64,000 bases of DNA from an uncultured Bacteroidota bacterium (GCA_903905065.1 CAIVEW010000012.1:1-64000); one strand, 5' to 3'. Numbered from the stretch's first letter, positions 16,901-26,276 are shown. The notes: generated by a model from the letters alone, not told the origin. Made by a program: numbers and translations.

Positions 16901-19900
16901 GCAATTCCTGCGGCCCGGTATATGCAACTGCTGTTGTTACGGTGGTTTCTGTTCCTTCCGCGGGCAGTATCAGCGGAGCTTCTACAGTTTGCGGCGTTGG
17001 TTCCATCACCCTGTCTGACGTTGCTACCGGCGGGGTATGGAGCAGCGCAAACACTGCAAAAGCTACGGTAGGTACTGGGGGTATAGTAACGGGCGTCTCA
17101 GCAGGCACCACCACTATTTCATACACAGTAACAAATAGCTGCGGCACGGCCGCAGCAACCTCGGTAATAACAGTTAATGCGCTCGCTTCCGCAGGATCTG
17201 TTACAGGTACCGCAAACGTCTGCGTGGGCGCCACCACAGCCCTGTCCTCAACAGGTAGCTCCGGTGGCACGTGGAGTAGCACAAACCCTGCCATTGGCTC
17301 GGTCTCCACTGGCGGCGTTGTGCGCGGCCTCTCGGTCGGCACAGCAACTATATCTTATGGGGTTACTAATGTATGCGGTACTGTTTATGCGTCCACTATC
17401 GTGACGGTCAATTCTACCGCTTCCGCAGGTAGCATCAGTGGTGCTTCTACCGTCTGCGGCGTAGCTGCTATCACCCTTTCTGATGCAGTTGGTACGGGCG
17501 TATGGAGCAGCACAAACACTGCTGCAGCCACAGTAGGTACAAGTGGCCTTGTGACAGGCGTTGCTCCGGGCACCACTACGATTTCTTATGCAGTAACCAA
17601 TGGTTGCGGTACTACTGCAGCAACTGCGGTGATAACAGTTAATCCGGTCGTTTCCGCCGGGTCGGTTACCGGTACAGCCAACGTCTGCGTCGCAGCCACT
17701 ACAGCCTTGTCTTCCACGGGCAGTTCGGGTGGGGCATGGACCAGCACAAACCCTGTCGTTGGCTCCGTGTCCACCGGTGGTGTCGTGCAAGGTCTGTCGC
17801 TCGGCACAACAACAATATCCTATGGGGTTAGCAATTTATGTGGCGCATCCTACGCTTCTGTTGTCATTACTGTTAATGCTATTCCTTCCGCAGGTAGCAT
17901 CAGCGGCGCTTCAACGGTTTGTGGTGGCGCTTCGATCACCCTTTCAGATATTGCTGGGGGAGGTGTATGGAGCAGCACAAATACTGCTGCTGCCACAATA
18001 GGTAGTGGTGGCCTTGTAACAGGTCTTGCTGCGGGCACCACTACGATTTCTTATGCGGTAACCAACGGTTGCGGTACGGCCGCTGCTACTGCGATAATAA
18101 CGGTTAATGCGATCGCACCTGCCGGGTCGATTACCGGTACCACGAACGTCTGCGTCGCAGCCACTACAGCCTTGTCCTCCACTGGCGGTTCCGGCGGCAC
18201 ATGGACCAGCACAAACCCTGCCGTTGGCTCGGTGTCAACCAGCGGTGTCGTGCAAGGCCTCTCAGTAGGCACTGCAACCATTTCCTATACCGTAATCAAC
18301 GGTTGCGGAACTGATGCCGCCACTTCAGTAATTACCGTAAATGCGACCGCTTCAGCTGGTAGCATCACTGGAGCCTCAACAGTTTGCAGCGGTGCGTCCA
18401 TTTCACTATCTGACTTGACCGCAGGCGGAGCATGGAGCAGTACAAGCGCCACCACAGCTACGGTAGGAACGGACGGACTGGTTACTGGTGTTGCTTTCGG
18501 TACCACTACCATTTCCTATACGGTCACCAATAGCTGTGGCTCAGCGGCCGCTACTGCAATAATTACCGTCAATGCTGTTGCTTCCGCCGGAAGTATCAGC
18601 GGTGGCTCATCCGTTTGCAGTGGTGCTTCTATAACACTCTCTGACTTAACAGGTGGAGGTGTATGGAGCAGCACCAGCCCCTCAACTGCCTCCATTGGTA
18701 CTGATGGCGTGGTAACGGGCATTGCTGTTGGCGCTACAACCATTTCTTACACGGTTGCCTATAGCTGCGGCACAGTTGCTGCTACTGCGGTGGTTACCGT
18801 AAATCCAGTTGCTTCCGCGGGCAGCATCAGTGGCGGCTCCGTCCTGTGCGGTACCGCTTCGATCGCGCTTTCAGATATTGCCGGGGTAGGAGCCTGGTCC
18901 AGTACAAATACTGCAGTCGCCACAATAGGCACAGACGGCATTGTAACGGGAGCTGCCGCAGGCACTACAACAATTTCCTATACTGTCACCAATAGTTGCG
19001 GCACCGCTGCCGCCACCTCGGTGGTAACCGTCAACGCGGTCCCTGCGGCTGGTAGCATTTCGGGGGCTTTTACTGTTTGCGGCGGTGCATCGATAACTCT
19101 TTCAGACATAGCCGGCGGTGGTTTATGGTCCAGCACAAATACTGCCGTAGCCACGGTAGGTACCGGCGGCCTCGTCACGGGCGTTGCTGCGGGCACCGCG
19201 ATTATTTCCTACACAGCAACCAATAGCTGTGGCACAGTCGCGGCTACTGCAATAGTAACCGTTAATCCGGCCCCTGCTGCTGGCACAATTACCGGTGCAT
19301 CCACCGTAGCCGTCGGCAGCAGTATTAATCTTACCGATGCCACCGTAGGTGGATTCTGGAGCACGAGTAATTCAGACGCTACGGTTACAGGTGGGGTAGT
19401 ACTTGGTGTCACAGCAGGCGCAGTTAATATTTCCTATACCGTCACTAATGGCTGCGGCTCAGCAGTTGCTACAAAATTGGTCACCGTCGGAACTTCTACA
19501 CTTACCGGCACGGTGTCGGCTATTGTCGAGGTAGCTAGCTTTGTATGCGTTGGTAGCACAGATCCTATGTGGGACTATACGCCCGGCGGCACATGGGGCA
19601 TAGCCCCTGCAACAGTCGCCACAATTTCCGCTACCGGTGTGGTAACTGGTGTAGGTGTCGGTATAGCCACCATTACTTACACGGTTGGCAGCGCTTTCGC
19701 AACAGCTATCGTTACTGTCTTCGCAGCTCCTGCGGCCATCACTGGTTCGGCAGGCGTATGCCAGGGGGGAGGCACTACCACGCTTTCCGACGCTACACCT
19801 GGAGGCGTATGGAGCAGTGCCATACCGGCAACTGCATCGATTGGCGCTGGCACAGGGCTGGTAACCGGTACTAACCCCGGCACTGTAACTATGTATTATT

Positions 19901-21120
19901 CCTTGGTCGCTCCGGCTGGTTGCAGGTCGGCCGTGGTGGTGACGGTAAATCCCATTCCCTCCGCTATCACGGGTCCTGTCAAAGTATGTACCGGATCCTC
20001 AATAGCGCTTAGTGATGCAGTTGCCGGCGGTACCTGGAGCGGTACCAATGCACATGCATCCATAGATGCTTTCGGCAATGTCACCGGGTTAACCGCGGGC
20101 ACGGCTGTTTTCACCTATACCACGGGTACCAGTTGCTTCAAGGCAATTACAATTACTGTGAATCAGTCTCCTTCGCCGATAAATGGTAACCTTGCAGTAT
20201 GTGCGGGGAACAAAACTTTTTTAAGCGATTCACTGGCCCCCGCTGTGTCATGGACGAGTGGTACTACTTCGGTTGCCATAATAACGGCTTCCGGCGCGGT
20301 TACAGGCGTAGTGGCAGGCACCTCAATTATTACCTACACGCCCGGTGGGCTATGCACAATCACAGCAGTAGTGACAGTCAACCCCACGCCGCCAATAACG
20401 GCTATCCTCGGAGCCTCAACGGTTTCTCACGCCGGCAGCGGAATTATTTTAAGCGATCTCACGGGCGGCGGCATTTGGACCAGCAGTAACAACGCAATAC
20501 TTACAGTAGGCAGCGCCACCGGCCATGTAACGGCAATGGTATCTACCGGCAGCGCTAATATCAATTATACCATTACAAATAGTTTCGGATGTGCCGCTGC
20601 TGTTTCGAGATTAATTGCAACCAGCTCTGCCCCGCAAACGCCGGGCGGCTCAGTCATAACAAGCGTAGGCGCTACTCTTGACGTTGCCGACGAGGCAATG
20701 GGCGGTGAATGGACGAGCAGTGATGCAAACATCGCTGTTGTGGATAATAACGGAACAGTCACCGGCATTGCTGCAGGTAGTGCCAGTATTATGCACACTG
20801 TGACAAACGGCGATGGAAGTAATTCGATGATCAGGACTGACGTGGTTGTTACCGCTCTCCCTATGGAGGCTATGATACTGCCAAACCCAAATAAAGGTAC
20901 ATTCACCGTTAAGGGCCACCTCGCCTATCCTAAAGATCAGGCTGTCTTTATCGAGATCACCAGCATGCTGGGCCAGGCTGTTTACAGCAATAACGTAGCC
21001 ACGCCTGGTGGCGTTCTTATGACACAAGTAGAACTTCCCCGCGACATTGCCAACGGCATGTACCTATTAAAAATCAGCAGTGGAACAGAAACTAAAGTGC
21101 TCCATTTTGTAATAGAATAA
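13966..21120 (+). CDS. Giant T9SS-exported protein: beta-propeller, GEVED domain, Ig-like repeat array
   Basis: A 2384-residue surface or secreted protein. Layout: signal sequence (about residues 28-47); kelch/galactose-oxidase-like propeller (about 48-430, with repeated DGRVYVAGGEYGAGG-type blades); an E-set-like segment (about 430-510, related to the C-terminal domain of glyoxal oxidases); one Big_2-like Ig unit; a GEVED domain (about 670-810, QFWIDFNSDGVF); a cadherin-like segment; twelve tandem Ig-like (Big_2/BIG2-type) units (about 922-1845); further diverged Ig-like units; and a C-terminal T9SS type A sorting domain beginning ILPNPNKGTFTVKG. I do not find the copper-ligand His of galactose oxidase in the expected VTH context, so oxidase activity is doubtful. 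The head is paralogous to the protein at 48579-51791. Likely an adhesin or matrix protein. It is monocistronic. Confidence 0.88.
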   Translation: MDKCVLFENKLAGRKGIFDVALFSKFGRCILLLIAFSLFSRLQALGQGTWVPLTNTAPDYNEGVMLLLTDGTVLCKTSSGGSGEGTVWDRLTPDSHGSYINGTWSTIAPMHDDRLYFSTQVLPDGRVYVAGGEYGAGGPKSEIWDPKTNVWTQCPQIVTGHAISDANSELLLNGKILQAVVDTGGTRLNYIYDPATNTYAHTGSCLRGDNEAVWVKLPDNSIIFLDNYSVTSERYIPASGTWINDASAPVELFDPYGSEAGAGFLLPNGKVYFIGSTPTSAYYTPSGSTTPGSWAASPALPNGWGAPDAASAIMPNGKILMALSPTPTSPDHFPDSTAFFQFDYTTNTYTALSLPGASGDTTSGPCYITNMLSLPDGTILYTRQGHDQYFEYVPDSGPLAAGKPTITNIITNTCSDYTITGTLFNGISEGAAYGDDWQMSTNYPIVRLTSGTNVYYATTSGWNRPGAVMTGAALDTAKFDLPAGLPAGTYSVQVVANGNPSDYFIFTTAPAAISPLAAVICTGNTTALTDTSVGGTWSSSNTAVGTVDPTGILTGLTSGTTIVSYTVAGGCAATATVNVLISPTAIGGIKYTGIAGTSLLNDAIPLGTWSSGSTSIATVNPTTGLVTGIAAGTATITYTNICGFTTATYTVVPGSLCVPTNTNAAASCSSFGLVFNPLQITGDAGTSINDVMHCNGTGYLDRTALSCTFHDGSYYTVNIGTGGNAVYTQFWIDFNSDGVFQSSESVGGNATAFSSSGTVAINIPSAAPAGTYKMRGVLSFSGSGHHYPTMDPCMTGYSYGEARDYTVAIVPAPALEFTGTTTKTVCENSTANDITANLTINDLAVTGSETWTIVSGPAHGSLGGFPATGTATGGSVTPTGCTYTPTLGYSGADTYTVLCTDGGGSAATQVVHMTITALASPGSITGTTNVCVAATTALSTSGTTGGTWTSSTPLIGTVSTSGVVRGLSSGTTTISYAVSNSCGPVYATAVVTVVSVPSAGSISGASTVCGVGSITLSDVATGGVWSSANTAKATVGTGGIVTGVSAGTTTISYTVTNSCGTAAATSVITVNALASAGSVTGTANVCVGATTALSSTGSSGGTWSSTNPAIGSVSTGGVVRGLSVGTATISYGVTNVCGTVYASTIVTVNSTASAGSISGASTVCGVAAITLSDAVGTGVWSSTNTAAATVGTSGLVTGVAPGTTTISYAVTNGCGTTAATAVITVNPVVSAGSVTGTANVCVAATTALSSTGSSGGAWTSTNPVVGSVSTGGVVQGLSLGTTTISYGVSNLCGASYASVVITVNAIPSAGSISGASTVCGGASITLSDIAGGGVWSSTNTAAATIGSGGLVTGLAAGTTTISYAVTNGCGTAAATAIITVNAIAPAGSITGTTNVCVAATTALSSTGGSGGTWTSTNPAVGSVSTSGVVQGLSVGTATISYTVINGCGTDAATSVITVNATASAGSITGASTVCSGASISLSDLTAGGAWSSTSATTATVGTDGLVTGVAFGTTTISYTVTNSCGSAAATAIITVNAVASAGSISGGSSVCSGASITLSDLTGGGVWSSTSPSTASIGTDGVVTGIAVGATTISYTVAYSCGTVAATAVVTVNPVASAGSISGGSVLCGTASIALSDIAGVGAWSSTNTAVATIGTDGIVTGAAAGTTTISYTVTNSCGTAAATSVVTVNAVPAAGSISGAFTVCGGASITLSDIAGGGLWSSTNTAVATVGTGGLVTGVAAGTAIISYTATNSCGTVAATAIVTVNPAPAAGTITGASTVAVGSSINLTDATVGGFWSTSNSDATVTGGVVLGVTAGAVNISYTVTNGCGSAVATKLVTVGTSTLTGTVSAIVEVASFVCVGSTDPMWDYTPGGTWGIAPATVATISATGVVTGVGVGIATITYTVGSAFATAIVTVFAAPAAITGSAGVCQGGGTTTLSDATPGGVWSSAIPATASIGAGTGLVTGTNPGTVTMYYSLVAPAGCRSAVVVTVNPIPSAITGPVKVCTGSSIALSDAVAGGTWSGTNAHASIDAFGNVTGLTAGTAVFTYTTGTSCFKAITITVNQSPSPINGNLAVCAGNKTFLSDSLAPAVSWTSGTTSVAIITASGAVTGVVAGTSIITYTPGGLCTITAVVTVNPTPPITAILGASTVSHAGSGIILSDLTGGGIWTSSNNAILTVGSATGHVTAMVSTGSANINYTITNSFGCAAAVSRLIATSSAPQTPGGSVITSVGATLDVADEAMGGEWTSSDANIAVVDNNGTVTGIAAGSASIMHTVTNGDGSNSMIRTDVVVTALPMEAMILPNPNKGTFTVKGHLAYPKDQAVFIEITSMLGQAVYSNNVATPGGVLMTQVELPRDIANGMYLLKISSGTETKVLHFVIE
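16729..19500 (+). repeat. Tandem 231/234-bp coding repeat array with 465-bp dimeric periodicity
   Basis: Twelve units begin with a GS(I/V)(T/S)G codon block at 16729, 16963, 17194, 17428, 17659, 17893, 18124, 18358, 18589, 18820, 19051 and 19282. Spacings are 234, 231, 234, 231, 234, 231, 234 and then 231 four times. Units 1, 3, 5 and 7 (type A, 78 residues, NVCVAATTALSSTG) alternate with type B (77 residues, STVCGGASITLSD), giving a 465-bp two-unit repeat four times over, followed by B-type units only. Each unit encodes one Ig-like domain. Confidence 0.9.
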
Positions 21121-21187
21121 AACGATTTTACATTCGTAACCCAGCCTATGTAAGTCAAATCTCAATCTTGAGTAACAAGGCCGAAGG

Positions 21188-21270
21188 GCTTAAATATTAA
21201 TAGCCCCGGATGAAATCCGGGGAGTAAAGGCCTGAATATGGCAACCTCGATAGTGGTTGAATGTGAGTTG
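21188..21270. repeat. Dispersed hairpin repeats after the giant gene
   Basis: Two hairpins: CCCCGGAT...ATCCGGGG (21204-21211 with 21215-21222, loop GAA) and CAACC...GGTTG followed by AATGTG (21242-21264). The second matches the element at 1932-1955. Such pairs form a composite repeat that recurs in Bacteroidota intergenic DNA. The first hairpin may also end transcription of the giant gene. Confidence 0.6.
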
Positions 21271-21346
21271 AATTGCGAAGATTTGAAATGCAGGCGAAAA
21301 CTCCTCGCTGGTAGAAATACCAGCCCTTTTTACTAGCTTTATCTCA

Positions 21347-21874
21347 ATGATACGATACGCAGCATTCCTTCGCGCCATCAACGTTGGCGGACGCACTGTA
21401 AAAATGGAAGAGCTCAAAAAGCTCCTCTCCATGCCCGGATTTAAGAACATCGTATCCTACATCCAGAGCGGCAACCTCGCCTTCGATCACGCCGAAACAG
21501 ATCAGCAAATACTCATTGGCAAAATCGAATCAAAGTTGTTGAAGTCGCTTGGCTACGAAGTGAAAACGTTTTTAAAAACCCGTCCGGGGCTTGAAAGCAT
21601 AATAAAGAATAACCCATTCAAAGATCACGGGGAGGATATGGCCCTGCATGTCAGCTTTCTTTCCGGTGTACCATCAAACGAAGCAACCGCGCAAATGTTC
21701 GATTTACAAAATGAACTGGAACAATTCCGGTTCATCGGTTCCGAAGCATATATTCTTGTAAAAAAGGGAGCTTATGGCGAGACGAAATTTTCAAACACAT
21801 TCCTCGAGAAAAAGTTAAAGCTCCACGCCACTACCCGCAACTGGGCAACCGTAAATAAAATGCTGGAACTATAG
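21347..21874 (+). CDS. DUF1697 family protein
   Basis: A 175-residue cytoplasmic protein with the family opening YAAFLRAINVGGRTVKMEEL and the SYIQSGNLAF block. Length is typical of DUF1697 (about 175-185). Function is unknown; the fold is a ferredoxin-like double domain in solved members. A possible -7 box (TAGCTTTA, 21333-21340) sits close to the ATG. It is convergent with the next gene. Confidence 0.88.
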   Translation: MIRYAAFLRAINVGGRTVKMEELKKLLSMPGFKNIVSYIQSGNLAFDHAETDQQILIGKIESKLLKSLGYEVKTFLKTRPGLESIIKNNPFKDHGEDMALHVSFLSGVPSNEATAQMFDLQNELEQFRFIGSEAYILVKKGAYGETKFSNTFLEKKLKLHATTRNWATVNKMLEL

Positions 21875-21914
21875 GCGCTGCTGTCGCCTGCAAAGATTTT
21901 TTTGAATTTTGACT

Positions 21915-22397
21915 TTACGAGCCATGCAATTCCACCACGTACCAGTTAGCGTCGGTAGTATAGGTACTCAACGTTAGCTGATAGGGGCCGTTGGAGTAAT
22001 GATATACCTGCGCCTGGGCGCCATTGATTGTCTTGACCTCATCATTGAGCAATTTGAATCCCATCGCCGCAAGCTTCGTCTTCACCTCCAGGTAGTATTT
22101 TTTGTCGGTACAGCTGAATTCAATCTTACAGACGGCATTTGGCACCTGGTAGCGGGTGATCACATATTTTTTGCCATCAGCAGCAGCTTTGTCGCTGTTA
22201 TATATTTTTAGTATCTGTGTCGAGGTCTTACTTTGTATGGTGTAGTCCTTCTCCATTACATATGTGTCAAAATCGCTGGAGTTCTTTCCGCAGAGTTTTT
22301 CTAGTTCCACCAGCGGGAAATTGTATTGAGCATGGCATACACGAGGAACAAAAATGCTCAATGTAAAAGCCAGGAGAATAATAGTTCCTTTCATCAT
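21915..22397 (-). CDS. Hypothetical secreted protein
   Basis: A 160-residue protein with signal peptide (about residues 1-23, ending CHAQ). The mature part has an N-terminal FPLVELEKLCGKNSSDFDTYV segment and two later Cys residues, then beta-rich sequence. I do not recognise the family. It stands alone between a convergent DUF1697 gene and a divergent T9SS gene. A periplasmic or outer-membrane-associated location is inferred. Confidence 0.65.
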   Translation of the reverse strand: MMKGTIILLAFTLSIFVPRVCHAQYNFPLVELEKLCGKNSSDFDTYVMEKDYTIQSKTSTQILKIYNSDKAAADGKKYVITRYQVPNAVCKIEFSCTDKKYYLEVKTKLAAMGFKLLNDEVKTINGAQAQVYHYSNGPYQLTLSTYTTDANWYVVELHGS

Positions 22398-22617
22398 TAT
22401 ATATATTTATTCTGCACTCAGCAATATCGCTGGTAGCTGCTATCGACCGGAATTTACAACAATTTGTCAAGTTCAGAAACATTTGTGTGGCATCGAGCCC
22501 TATTAACCGATTCATAACAAAAAAAACATGTTCCAAAAAGCAATTTTATGACCATGCTCACTATATTGTGGGTTCATATTTCTTACGTAAAAAATCCCCC
22601 CGTAAAAAAACACGTTT

Positions 22618-25600
22618 ATGAAGAACAGATTTACATCCCGGCTAAAAAAAATTACCGGTTATTGCGCGATGGCGCTGACTACCCTTGCCATGGCGGGTCA
22701 AAAAGCGATGGCGACGTCCACTTTTAATTACACCGGCCACATGCAGACTTATGTTGTCCCCGGCGGTGTAACTTCATTGAACATCACAGCTTCCGGTGCA
22801 TCTGGTGGTGCGGGCGATGGCGGTTCTGGCGGCCTCGGTGGCACTACAACGGCTATTCTTAACGTAACTCCCGGCCAGACTATATACGTATTCGTTGGTG
22901 GCCAGGGTAACAACTCAATTGACGTTGGCGGCGGCGGAACTGCATTAGGATTCAACGGCGGCGGTACACTCGATAGTGCTGCTGCGATATCTGCGGGCGG
23001 CGGTGGCGGCTCTACCGATATTCGTATTGGTGGTACAGATCCTTTTAGCCGTGTACTCGTGGCCGGCGGCGGCGGCGGCGGCAGTTTACTGTTCTCCGGC
23101 GGTGCTGGTGGCGGCCTTACTGGCGTAGATGGCACTTCGTCCATAGCTCCGGCTAACGAAGCTGCTGGTGGAACTCAAAGCGCAGGCGGCGCAGGCGAAA
23201 TTGGCAGCATTACCACAGGCAATGCCGGTGCATTTGGCATCGGTGGTGGTATCGACGCCCTTGGCGTTGGCGGCGGTGGCGGCGGCGGCTACTTTGGCGG
23301 TGGCGCCGGTAGTTCCGACGGTGGCAGCGGTGCTGGCGGTTCTTCTTATGCTAACTCTGGTGTGGCTTCCAGCCCGGTTTTTACACAAGGCGATCATACA
23401 GGTAATGGTGTTGTTACTATTACTCCTATCGTTACTACGCATTCTCCGGTCTTTACTCACGGTGGCTCTCAAAGCCTTATAGTTTGTCAGAATGCAGCGG
23501 CTACTCCTATTAACACTCAGCTCCAGATTATTGATTATGACTACGGCAATACAGAAACATGGACTGTCGTATCTCCAGCTTCAAACGGCACTGTAGCCGT
23601 TGGTCCTACTGCTTATTCTGATGGTGGCGTCCTTACTCCTACTTACTTTTCATACACTCCGGCTCCTGGCTACAACGGAACCGATGCATTCACAGTTCAG
23701 GTTTCTGACGGTACTTACTCTGCTGTAACAACTTTCAGTGTTGTTGTTAACTCTATTGCTCCTATCACCGGAACAACTTCGGTTTGCCAGGGATCTTATT
23801 CTATTTTAAGCAATGTTAACGCCGGCGGTGTTTGGAGCAGCAATATTCCAAGTGTTGCCAGCGTGACCTCGCTCGGCCAGGTTACCGGCAACGAAGCCAA
23901 CAGTACTGCAACCATTTCTTACACTAACCCTTCCGGTTGCGTTGCTACAACTGTATTTACAGTTAACGCTAACCCTGCTGGCATCGTAGGCCCTAACTCA
24001 ATTTGCCTTGGTTATTCCGCTGCTTATACAGAGTTCACTCCTGGTGGCATTTGGTCGGCACTTACCTCTAATGTTGCTGTTGATGGTTCAGGCAATGTTT
24101 CTACCTCAGCTGCGGGTGTTGGTTCTATCATGTATCAGCTGCCTTCTACCGGCTGCTTCGTGATGCACAGCATCAATGTTTCGGCTCCTCCTGCGGCTAT
24201 TACTGGCCCGTCGGTTGTTTGTCTGGGTGCATCTGTATATTTAAGTGATGCTACTCCTGGTAGCGTAAGCTGGAAATCAAATGATACGTCTATCGCTAAG
24301 GTTACCGCTTCTGGTGTTGTGACCGGTGGACACTCAACAGGCACCACAACTATTACTTATACGATTACAAGTGGCTGCTATATCACAACTACGGTTACTA
24401 CTTTACCTAATCCTCCTGCTATCACCGGTAATACGCCTGTTTGCGCTGGCTCTTCCTTTGTACTTTCCGATCCGGCTGGTGCAGGCTCATGGAGCAGCGC
24501 TAACCCAAGTGTTGCTGCTGCAGGCTCTGATGGTACTATCACTGGTGTTGCTGGTGGCTCAACTTACATTTATTACACAGACGGCAATGGTTGCAAAGCT
24601 AGCGTGCTGGCAACTGTTAATGCAATAAATCCGATTACTGGTTCACTAACTACCTGCCTCGGCTTGACAACCTTGCTCGCTGACGCTTCTACTGGCGGCA
24701 CATGGAGCTCCGCAAGTGTTGGCGTGGCTACTGTAAGCACCACGGGTGCTGTTAACGGCGTAACCGTAGGTACTGCGGTTATCTCTTATAGGTTAGCTAC
24801 TGGCTGTGTGCGCACGGCTACAGTTAATATTACCGCAGGTTTGCCTCCAATAACTGGCTCTACAGCTGTTTGCCTCGGTGCAACAACTGGCGCGGTTACC
24901 GATGCTACTACAGGTGGTACCTGGACAAGCAGCGCTCCATCGATCGCTAATGTAGGCATATACGGTGCTATCACTACGTCTAATCCGGGTGTTGTAACAA
25001 TTACTTATTCTACTTCAACTTGCAAAACTACCGCTGCACTTACGGTTAATACAGTTCCTTCAAACATTGGAGGTGCTACCAAAGTATGTACTTCTTCTAG
25101 CATCACGCTCAGCGATTTCGTTGGCGGCGGAGCTTGGACAGGCACTAATGCCAGTGGTTCTATCGACGCATCGGGAGTTGTTTATGGGCTTACTCCGGGT
25201 ACTATGGTGGTTACCTACACAATGCCAGCTACCGGATGTTTCAAAAACTATACTGTAACGATCAACAATACACCAACGCCAATTGGCGGTGTGCTTACTG
25301 TGTGTACAGGTGCTACTACCTTCCTGACTGATGCAACTAATCCTCCGCTGTCCTGGAGCAGTAACACAACCTCTGTAGCTACTATTACCAATTCCGGTGC
25401 GCTTACTGGCCATCTTGCAGGCAACACTACGATCACTTACACGCTTAACAATGGTTGTTACGCTACAGCAATTGCTACCGTAAGTACTTCACCGGCAGCT
25501 CCGGCTCCTATCACAGGTCCTTCTACAGTATCTCATGCTGGCCCTGGTATTACCCTTTCCGATGTTACAGTTGGCGGTACTTGGTCTAGCAGCAACCCTT

Positions 25601-26220
25601 CTATCCTTGCTGTTGATGGCACTGGCCACGTTACTGCATTGCTTTCTGCTGGCAGCTCGTATATTAATTACATAATTACCAATGCTGCTGGTTGCACTGC
25701 AACCGTTTCTAAGCTGGTTGGCGCAAATCCTGCTCCTGTAGCTCATGGCGGAACTACCGTTACAACTGTTGGATCAGTGATAAGCATAGCTGACCAGGTA
25801 TCTGGTGGCGAATGGACTAGCAGTGATTACGGCGTGGCTACAGTAGATGCCAATGGCGTTGTAACTGCAACAGCTGCAGGCAATGTTACGATCACGCATA
25901 CAACTACAGGCAACGACGGCGAAACTACAACTACGTTGACTCATGTTGCCGTGAACGCATCAGCTATTGAAGCAGCTTTGTTCCCTAATCCTAACAAGGG
26001 CACGTTTGCTGTTAAAGGTTCACTTGGTACAACTAAGGATGCTGCGGTTACTTACGAGATCAGCAACATGCTCGGCCAGGTTGTTTACACAAATAGCAAC
26101 ATAGCCACAGGCGGTGTTATCGATCAGCAGATTTCAATAGGTTCTTTTGCTAGCGGCATGTATATGCTGAACATAAAGAGCGGAAATGAAACCAAAGCGA
26201 TTCACTTCGTTGTTGAATAA
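22618..26220 (+). CDS. T9SS-exported protein with glycine-rich head and Ig-like repeats
   Basis: A 1200-residue protein. A signal sequence spans about residues 1-32 (ending KAMATS). Residues ~35-270 form a very glycine-rich beta domain (TFNYTGHMQTYVVPGGVTS opening, then GGGGG runs), of the type seen in bacterial glycine-rich cell-surface domains. Then come a cadherin-like unit (about 280-380) and about eleven Big_2-like Ig units of 70-80 residues (motif VCxGxxxxLSDxxxGGxWSS). It ends in a T9SS type A sorting domain (LFPNPNKGTFAVKG). The Ig units resemble those of the 2384-residue protein upstream. Codons end in T much more than in that neighbour (GCT, GGT, ACT), which may reflect high expression or a separate history. 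A strong terminator follows. Confidence 0.88.
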   Translation: MKNRFTSRLKKITGYCAMALTTLAMAGQKAMATSTFNYTGHMQTYVVPGGVTSLNITASGASGGAGDGGSGGLGGTTTAILNVTPGQTIYVFVGGQGNNSIDVGGGGTALGFNGGGTLDSAAAISAGGGGGSTDIRIGGTDPFSRVLVAGGGGGGSLLFSGGAGGGLTGVDGTSSIAPANEAAGGTQSAGGAGEIGSITTGNAGAFGIGGGIDALGVGGGGGGGYFGGGAGSSDGGSGAGGSSYANSGVASSPVFTQGDHTGNGVVTITPIVTTHSPVFTHGGSQSLIVCQNAAATPINTQLQIIDYDYGNTETWTVVSPASNGTVAVGPTAYSDGGVLTPTYFSYTPAPGYNGTDAFTVQVSDGTYSAVTTFSVVVNSIAPITGTTSVCQGSYSILSNVNAGGVWSSNIPSVASVTSLGQVTGNEANSTATISYTNPSGCVATTVFTVNANPAGIVGPNSICLGYSAAYTEFTPGGIWSALTSNVAVDGSGNVSTSAAGVGSIMYQLPSTGCFVMHSINVSAPPAAITGPSVVCLGASVYLSDATPGSVSWKSNDTSIAKVTASGVVTGGHSTGTTTITYTITSGCYITTTVTTLPNPPAITGNTPVCAGSSFVLSDPAGAGSWSSANPSVAAAGSDGTITGVAGGSTYIYYTDGNGCKASVLATVNAINPITGSLTTCLGLTTLLADASTGGTWSSASVGVATVSTTGAVNGVTVGTAVISYRLATGCVRTATVNITAGLPPITGSTAVCLGATTGAVTDATTGGTWTSSAPSIANVGIYGAITTSNPGVVTITYSTSTCKTTAALTVNTVPSNIGGATKVCTSSSITLSDFVGGGAWTGTNASGSIDASGVVYGLTPGTMVVTYTMPATGCFKNYTVTINNTPTPIGGVLTVCTGATTFLTDATNPPLSWSSNTTSVATITNSGALTGHLAGNTTITYTLNNGCYATAIATVSTSPAAPAPITGPSTVSHAGPGITLSDVTVGGTWSSSNPSILAVDGTGHVTALLSAGSSYINYIITNAAGCTATVSKLVGANPAPVAHGGTTVTTVGSVISIADQVSGGEWTSSDYGVATVDANGVVTATAAGNVTITHTTTGNDGETTTTLTHVAVNASAIEAALFPNPNKGTFAVKGSLGTTKDAAVTYEISNMLGQVVYTNSNIATGGVIDQQISIGSFASGMYMLNIKSGNETKAIHFVVE

Positions 26221-26235
26221 TTGATGTTAATATTG

Positions 26236-26276
26236 AAAAGCAAGGGCTGGTGGACACACCGGCCCTTGCTTGTTTT
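26236..26276 (+). terminator. Intrinsic terminator
   Basis: AAGCAAGGGCTGGTG pairs with CACCGGCCCTTGCTT around GACA, with one G-U pair, and runs into GTTTTA. It lies 18 bases after the stop of the glycine-rich T9SS gene. Confidence 0.88.

Noticed and set aside
16729-19500. Regular ~231-bp repeats considered as CRISPR or non-coding satellite
   Set aside because: Unit length is far too long for CRISPR, units are diverged, and the frame stays open throughout as Ig-like domains.
23000-23330. Antisense proline/alanine-rich frames opposite the glycine-rich domain
   Set aside because: They are mirror effects of GGC/GGT-rich codons on the other strand, not genes.
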